A stretch of DNA of 35,087 bases, from positions 1 through 35,087 of the forward strand of contig CABIVQ010000036.1 of the NCBI GenBank assembly GCA_902362365.1, read 5' to 3'. The stretch comes from Clostridiaceae bacterium. Lineage in GTDB: Bacteria; Bacillota; Clostridia; Peptostreptococcales; Peptostreptococcaceae. Positions 31,034 through 35,087 of the stretch are shown here, one piece after another (the first letter of the stretch is position 1; every line of letters begins with the position of its first letter). Made by a program: the position numbers and the translations under genes. The notes under the pieces were generated by a model, which searched no databases, was not told the origin of the DNA, and saw only the letters and a list, made by a program, of their open reading frames with translations.

Positions 31034-32731
31034 ATGATAAAAGATTTTATAAAATACTATGCACCGTATAAGAAACTTTTTTTCTTAGATCTTTTAGCAG
31101 CTTTTTTATTTTCAGCGTGTAACCTAGTATATCCTATGATAACTAGGGATATTATGAATGATGTTATACCTAATAAGGATTTAAGGATGTTAATTATATT
31201 TGGTATAACACTTGCTATTATATTTATTTTCAAGGCAATACTAAATCATTTTATGCAGTATTGGGGGCATGTCGTTGGAGTTAGAATGCAGGGAGATATG
31301 AGAAGTTATGTGTTTACCCATTTACAAAAGTTACCTAATTCTTATTTTGACAATAATAAGACTGGTGTCACAATGTCTAGAATAATTAATGATTTAATGG
31401 AAGTATCAGAACTTGCTCATCATGGACCAGAGGACTTATTTATATCTGGAGTGATGCTTATAGGTTCTTTCTTTATACTTTTAAATATAAATGTTTTTTT
31501 AACACTTATTATATTTGCAATACTACCATTGTTAATATGGTTCGCAGTTGCACAAAGAAAAAGAATGAATAAAGCATTTATGGAAACAAGAGTAAAGACT
31601 GGGGATGTTAATGCAACTTTAGAAAATAGTATAGCAGGTATGAAAGTTACTAAGTCTTTTTGCAATGAACATGAAGAATTAAAGAAGTTTAATAGAAGTA
31701 ATGGTGTGTTCAAAGTTGCTAGAGAATCAGCATATAAAGTTATGGCTGATTATTTCTCTGGAATGAACTTATTTATGGACATCCTTGAGCTTGTAGCCTT
31801 GATAGCTGGAGGATACTTTGCTTATATAGGCAAGATAAGTCTTGGAGATTTTACAGCATACTTATTATATGTAAAAATGTTCATTGAACCTATTAAAAAA
31901 CTTATTAATTTTACTGAACAATATCAAAGTGGTATGACAGGATTTGAAAGATTTATGGAAATAGTTAATGAAGATACAGAAAAAGAAGTTGAAAATCCTA
32001 TAGAATTAAAAGATGTAAAGGGAAATATAAATATTGAAAATATATCTTTTACTTATGAAGATAAAAAAGAAGTATTAAAAGGCTTAAATTTAAATATAGA
32101 AGCTGGAAAAACTGTAGCTTTAGTTGGGCCATCAGGTGGAGGAAAGACTACATTATGTAGTTTAATACCGAGATTTTATGAGTTTGAACAAGGTGATATA
32201 AAAATAGATGGAGTAAGCGTCAAAAATGTAAGTTTGAAATCTTTAAGAAAGAATATTGGAGTAGTTCAGCAAGATGTATTTTTATTTACAGGAACTATAA
32301 AAGACAATATTATTTGTGCAAAGCCTGATGCTAGTGATAAGGAAATTATTGAAGCAGCTAAGAAAGCTAGAATACACGAATTTATTGAAAGTTTACCAGA
32401 AGGATATGATACTTATATAGGAGAAAGAGGAGTTAAATTATCTGGAGGGCAAAAGCAAAGAATTTCTATATCTAGAATATTCTTAAAGAATCCCCCAATA
32501 ATTATACTTGATGAAGCCACTTCAGCCCTTGATAATGTTACTGAAAGAGAAATTCAGACATCTTTAGAAGAATTAAGTAAAGACAGAACAAACTTAGTAG
32601 TGGCTCATAGGTTATCTACTATAAAAAATGCAGATGAAATAGTAGTACTAACTGATAGTGGAATAGCTGAAAGAGGTACTCACGATGAATTAATAAATAA
32701 AGGTGGAGTTTATAGTAAGCTTCATAAATAA
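31034..32731 (+). CDS. ABC exporter, fused membrane and ATPase domains
   Basis: A 565-residue ABC exporter half-transporter that would act as a dimer. Residues 1-300 hold about six membrane helices (type-1 exporter fold). The ATPase follows: Walker A GPSGGGKTT (365-373), LSGGQ (469-473), Walker B IIILDE (489-494), and the switch His in AHRLS. It resembles MsbA/BmrA/LmrA-type multidrug or lipid exporters; the substrate cannot be told. AGGAGGAG lies 7 nt before the ATG. It follows the siderophore operon but has its own promoter and no Fur box, so a link to iron is open. Confidence 0.88.
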   Translation: MIKDFIKYYAPYKKLFFLDLLAAFLFSACNLVYPMITRDIMNDVIPNKDLRMLIIFGITLAIIFIFKAILNHFMQYWGHVVGVRMQGDMRSYVFTHLQKLPNSYFDNNKTGVTMSRIINDLMEVSELAHHGPEDLFISGVMLIGSFFILLNINVFLTLIIFAILPLLIWFAVAQRKRMNKAFMETRVKTGDVNATLENSIAGMKVTKSFCNEHEELKKFNRSNGVFKVARESAYKVMADYFSGMNLFMDILELVALIAGGYFAYIGKISLGDFTAYLLYVKMFIEPIKKLINFTEQYQSGMTGFERFMEIVNEDTEKEVENPIELKDVKGNINIENISFTYEDKKEVLKGLNLNIEAGKTVALVGPSGGGKTTLCSLIPRFYEFEQGDIKIDGVSVKNVSLKSLRKNIGVVQQDVFLFTGTIKDNIICAKPDASDKEIIEAAKKARIHEFIESLPEGYDTYIGERGVKLSGGQKQRISISRIFLKNPPIIILDEATSALDNVTEREIQTSLEELSKDRTNLVVAHRLSTIKNADEIVVLTDSGIAERGTHDELINKGGVYSKLHK

Positions 32732-32910
32732 AAAATTGATTCATTATAGTGTTCAATAGTAAGTATAGTTCTAGCAATAGATTTTAGTATATTTTATATA
32801 AGTATATTTAGATATTATCCATGAGCAAAGAAAAGAATATAAGAATATAAAGTACCTTAAATGGATAAATTAAACTTGTCAGGATCATTCAAAAGTTTCA
32901 GGAGGGATTT

Positions 32911-33093
32911 ATGGACAATAATAAAAATAGAATGAAGGATAGAACAAAGTCTAACGCAGAACTAAGAAAAATGTACTTTGAACATGGTTCAGAAATTGGC
33001 GTTAAAGATGGCGAGAAAATAGGGGCAAGAAATAGCGGCACTAATAAAACCAAAAAGGAAAAACTATATCACAAAGTAAAAAAAGATGATTAA
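32911..33093 (+). CDS. Small charged protein of unknown function
   Basis: A 60-residue hydrophilic protein rich in Lys, Asn, Glu and Gly, with no membrane helix or Cys. The central segment NAELRKMYFEHGSEIGVKDGEKIG is followed by a Lys-rich tail. It does not show the SASP alpha/beta signature. CAGGAGGG lies about 6 nt before the ATG and a strong terminator follows. The 179-nt gap before it holds nothing recognisable. It stands alone between the exporter and the TetR gene. Confidence 0.6.
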   Translation: MDNNKNRMKDRTKSNAELRKMYFEHGSEIGVKDGEKIGARNSGTNKTKKEKLYHKVKKDD

Positions 33094-33103
33094 TTTAATC
33101 AAA

Positions 33104-33143
33104 AAATAAGAAGTATCTTATTAAAGATACTTCTTATTTTTTT
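33104..33143 (+). terminator. Terminator of the 60-residue protein gene
   Basis: A perfect 16-bp stem (33104-33119 with 33124-33139), a 4-nt loop and a T7 run lie just after the stop codon. Confidence 0.85.
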
Positions 33144-33183
33144 GATATATGTAATTATATTAAAAAAATAATACATATATCAA
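33142..33183 (+). promoter_or_regulatory. Inverted repeat before the TetR gene, operator candidate
   Basis: TTGATATATGTA (33142-33153) and TACATATATCAA (33172-33183) are exact inverse complements, 18 nt apart, about 60-100 nt before the TetR start. It is not followed by a T tract, so an operator for autoregulation is more likely than a terminator. Confidence 0.5.
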
Positions 33184-33241
33184 AAATTTATAGTATTATA
33201 AAAGTATTAATTAATAAAATTTTAATCAAAGGGATGATATT

Positions 33242-33928
33242 ATGGACTTAAGAAGTTTAGCGGATATAGAAGATATTGGGGATATAAAAAAGAGGATAAT
33301 AACTAAATCGTCAAAATTATTTATAACACAAGGGTACAATAAGACAACAATAAGAAAAATTGCAGAAGAGTCAGGATTAGGTAGAGGGCATTTATATTAT
33401 TATTTTAAAAAGAAAGAAAATATACTTCTCCAGATATATAAAAGCTTTCTAGAAAAAATCTATAAATATATAATCGATAACCATACCTTAGGTAGTAGTA
33501 CTTTAGTAAGTTATGCAGTTAGCCAGTATTTATATACAAATATAATAGTAAATTCAGATGCTTTATTTAGAATATATATAGAAGCATCAAAAGTAGATAT
33601 TATAAGAAAAGAGTATGTAAATATATTAATTGATTTATTTGATGAAAAGGTGAAAGAAAGTGAATATGATTTTAGTGAAAGGGATATATATCTAAGTGTA
33701 ACTATAGGATGTGCTGGTGAAAGTGAATTATTGAATAGATATTATGAAAAAAGCGTAGATCTAACTTTAGAAGAAATAATAAAAAGTGTTATTACAACTA
33801 GATTATTATTACTTAATATAGATTCAGATAATATAAAAAAAATTATAGATGAGACTATAGAAATAGTGAATAAAATAGATATAAAAGATATAAAAACAAT
33901 AGAGGAAATCAGCACTTTCTTTAGCTAG
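33242..33928 (+). CDS. TetR-family transcriptional regulator
   Basis: A 228-residue TetR regulator. The N-terminal helix-turn-helix (about residues 14-65) has KRIITKSSKLFITQGYNKTT, IRKIAEESGLGRGHLYYYF and KKKENILLQIY, fully typical. The C-terminal ligand domain is divergent, as usual. AAAGGGATGA precedes the ATG. Upstream is a 12-bp inverted repeat that may be its site. A relation with the ABC exporter 500 nt upstream is possible, as TetR proteins often control exporters, but the exporter's own palindrome has a different sequence. Confidence 0.88.
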   Translation: MDLRSLADIEDIGDIKKRIITKSSKLFITQGYNKTTIRKIAEESGLGRGHLYYYFKKKENILLQIYKSFLEKIYKYIIDNHTLGSSTLVSYAVSQYLYTNIIVNSDALFRIYIEASKVDIIRKEYVNILIDLFDEKVKESEYDFSERDIYLSVTIGCAGESELLNRYYEKSVDLTLEEIIKSVITTRLLLLNIDSDNIKKIIDETIEIVNKIDIKDIKTIEEISTFFS

Positions 33929-34018
33929 ATTGCATGAAAAATTAAATTTAAGGATAGTATAGAATAATATTCTAATGAGAGCTTAAGGCCATTCCGTTAA
34001 AGAAAGAGGTTAAATTAA

Positions 34019-34894
34019 ATGATAGGAAATTTACTAATAGGAAGTACTATTCTATTAGGAGGATATACTTTTTATAAATCTCAAATGAAATCTTTAGAAA
34101 AAGTGGAATATATAATTGAAAATCATAAAATACCAAAGGAATTTGATGATTTTAGTATAGTGCAAATTAGTGATTTACATAATGCTGAATTTGGGAAGGA
34201 TAATTATAAATTATTAAAGATGGTAGATGATTTAAATCCTGATATTGTTGTGATTACGGGTGACTTAGTAGATGGTGAAAAAAGTAATTTTGAGGTTGCT
34301 TTGAAATTAATTGATGAGTTATCAAAAAAATATAAAATATATCATATAATTGGAAATCATGAGGAAAAAGCATTACTTAAAAAGTATAAAGAAAAATATG
34401 AAAATTATTTTAGTCAATTGTATAGTAAGAAAATCATAAATTTGGATGATGAATCTATAAAAATTAAAAAAGGTAAATCAAGTATAAACTTATATGGAAT
34501 TGTTATACCTTTAAGGTATTATAAATATTTGTTTAATAAAAATGAAAAAAGTGATTTAGAAGAAGATTTTATTAAAGATAAATTAGGTAATGTTTGCAAA
34601 GATGAGTATAACATACTTCTTTCACATACTCCTTTTTATTTTGATAAATATGCAGATTGGGGAGTAGACTTAGTATTAGCTGGTCATGTACATGGGGGAA
34701 TTATAAGGCTTCCATTTTTAGGTGGTCTTTTATCTCCAAATAGAGAATTCTTTCCTGAATATGATTTAGGTAAATACGAAAAAAATAGCTCTGTTATGGT
34801 ATTGTCTAAAGGTTTAGGAGGATCTAAGGTTTTAATTAGAATAAACTGTAGGCCTGAAGTTGTAAAAATAACATTGAAGAGCAAATTAAAGTAA
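34019..34894 (+). CDS. Metallophosphoesterase, YkuE-like, membrane-anchored
   Basis: A 291-residue calcineurin-like phosphoesterase. Residues 2-19 are hydrophobic and may be a membrane anchor. The metal site is complete: Asp52-x-His54 in ISDLHN, GDLVDG (81-86), GNHEE (112-116), SHTP (202-205) and GHVHGG (222-227). YkuE acts at the cell wall/membrane face in B. subtilis; a role in cell-envelope phosphate chemistry is inferred by relation. AAAGAGG precedes the ATG, and a 90-nt gap separates it from tetR, so it may be cotranscribed. Confidence 0.9.
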   Translation: MIGNLLIGSTILLGGYTFYKSQMKSLEKVEYIIENHKIPKEFDDFSIVQISDLHNAEFGKDNYKLLKMVDDLNPDIVVITGDLVDGEKSNFEVALKLIDELSKKYKIYHIIGNHEEKALLKKYKEKYENYFSQLYSKKIINLDDESIKIKKGKSSINLYGIVIPLRYYKYLFNKNEKSDLEEDFIKDKLGNVCKDEYNILLSHTPFYFDKYADWGVDLVLAGHVHGGIIRLPFLGGLLSPNREFFPEYDLGKYEKNSSVMVLSKGLGGSKVLIRINCRPEVVKITLKSKLK

Positions 34895-35007
34895 ATTATA
34901 AATAAACTCAAATTCAACTTATGAATAAGTAATAATGAAATCAAATAAAAAATGACCTGTTATTGTTCTAGTGTTGCATTAATGTAAAATTTAATACTTT
35001 ACAAAAT

Positions 35008-35060
35008 GACCCTCATGATTTTAGAGCTAACGCTCAATTATTATGAGGGTTGAAATTTTT
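35008..35060 (+). terminator. Hairpin terminator near the window end
   Basis: ACCCTCAT (35008-35015) pairs with ATGAGGGT (35042-35049), with an inner GAGC/GCTC hairpin (35023-35026 with 35031-35034) and a T6 run. It can end the phosphoesterase transcript 150 nt upstream or serve a gene beyond the window. Nothing else is seen in 34895-35087. Confidence 0.6.
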
Positions 35061-35087
35061 TCCATTTTATTTTTAGACGCACTTACC

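Noticed and set aside
32911..33093. Small acid-soluble spore protein
   Set aside because: The length fits but the alpha/beta SASP signature with its GPR protease site is absent.

Overview
The window is very AT-rich Firmicute DNA with strong Shine-Dalgarno sites, U-tract hairpin terminators and many sporulation-type genes. It suggests a spore-forming member of the Peptostreptococcaceae (the Clostridioides / Paeniclostridium / Romboutsia group). Two genes point there directly: a CcpA-type LacI regulator and a Cys/His-rich protein resembling the C. difficile exosporium protein CdeC. From memory these are CD1064 and CD1067 in C. difficile 630, and they lie in the same relative order here. No search could be run, so the species is not fixed.

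Region A (1-8010) is a complete D-glucuronate catabolic locus. It holds a FadR-type GntR regulator, then uxuB (SDR type), kdgA, kdgK, uxuA and uxaC, then a separately promoted GPH-family sugar symporter. Together they take glucuronate through fructuronate, mannonate, KDG and KDPG to pyruvate and glyceraldehyde-3-phosphate. A shared 12-bp motif overlaps the -10 region of both the catabolic operon and the transporter gene and is the likely operator.

Region B (8165-12126) holds a lone acpP, a small single-helix membrane protein, five related genes for tiny two-helix membrane proteins (58-74 aa; one is easily missed), and ccpA. Four of the five tiny genes stand in their own transcription unit with their own promoter candidate, and most have a hairpin terminator. 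All five have a sigma-K-like element (AC, 15-17 nt, CATANNNT) upstream. This array is the best candidate for an undescribed system.

Region C (12127-13380) is a decayed histidine-utilisation operon: broken, internally deleted pieces of hutH, hutI and fchA.

Region D (13431-19764) is a spore-envelope locus. It has a divergent pair of proteins with a lysine-rich and an acidic tail, a probable 6S RNA, the CdeC-like protein flanked by two beta-rich proteins of unknown function, and a SpoVB-family flippase. Sigma-K-like elements precede the acidic-tail gene and the cdeC-like gene.

Region E (19934-26817) is housekeeping and regulatory: a MocR-type regulator, a DUF896 protein, an M18 aminopeptidase, a LysR regulator, a lipoprotein, and moeA-mobB for molybdenum cofactor.

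Region F (26818-35087) has a Fur-boxed yclNOPQ-type siderophore ABC importer, a half/full-type ABC exporter, a small charged protein, a TetR regulator next to a 12-bp inverted repeat, and a YkuE-type metallophosphoesterase. The window ends in a hairpin terminator.
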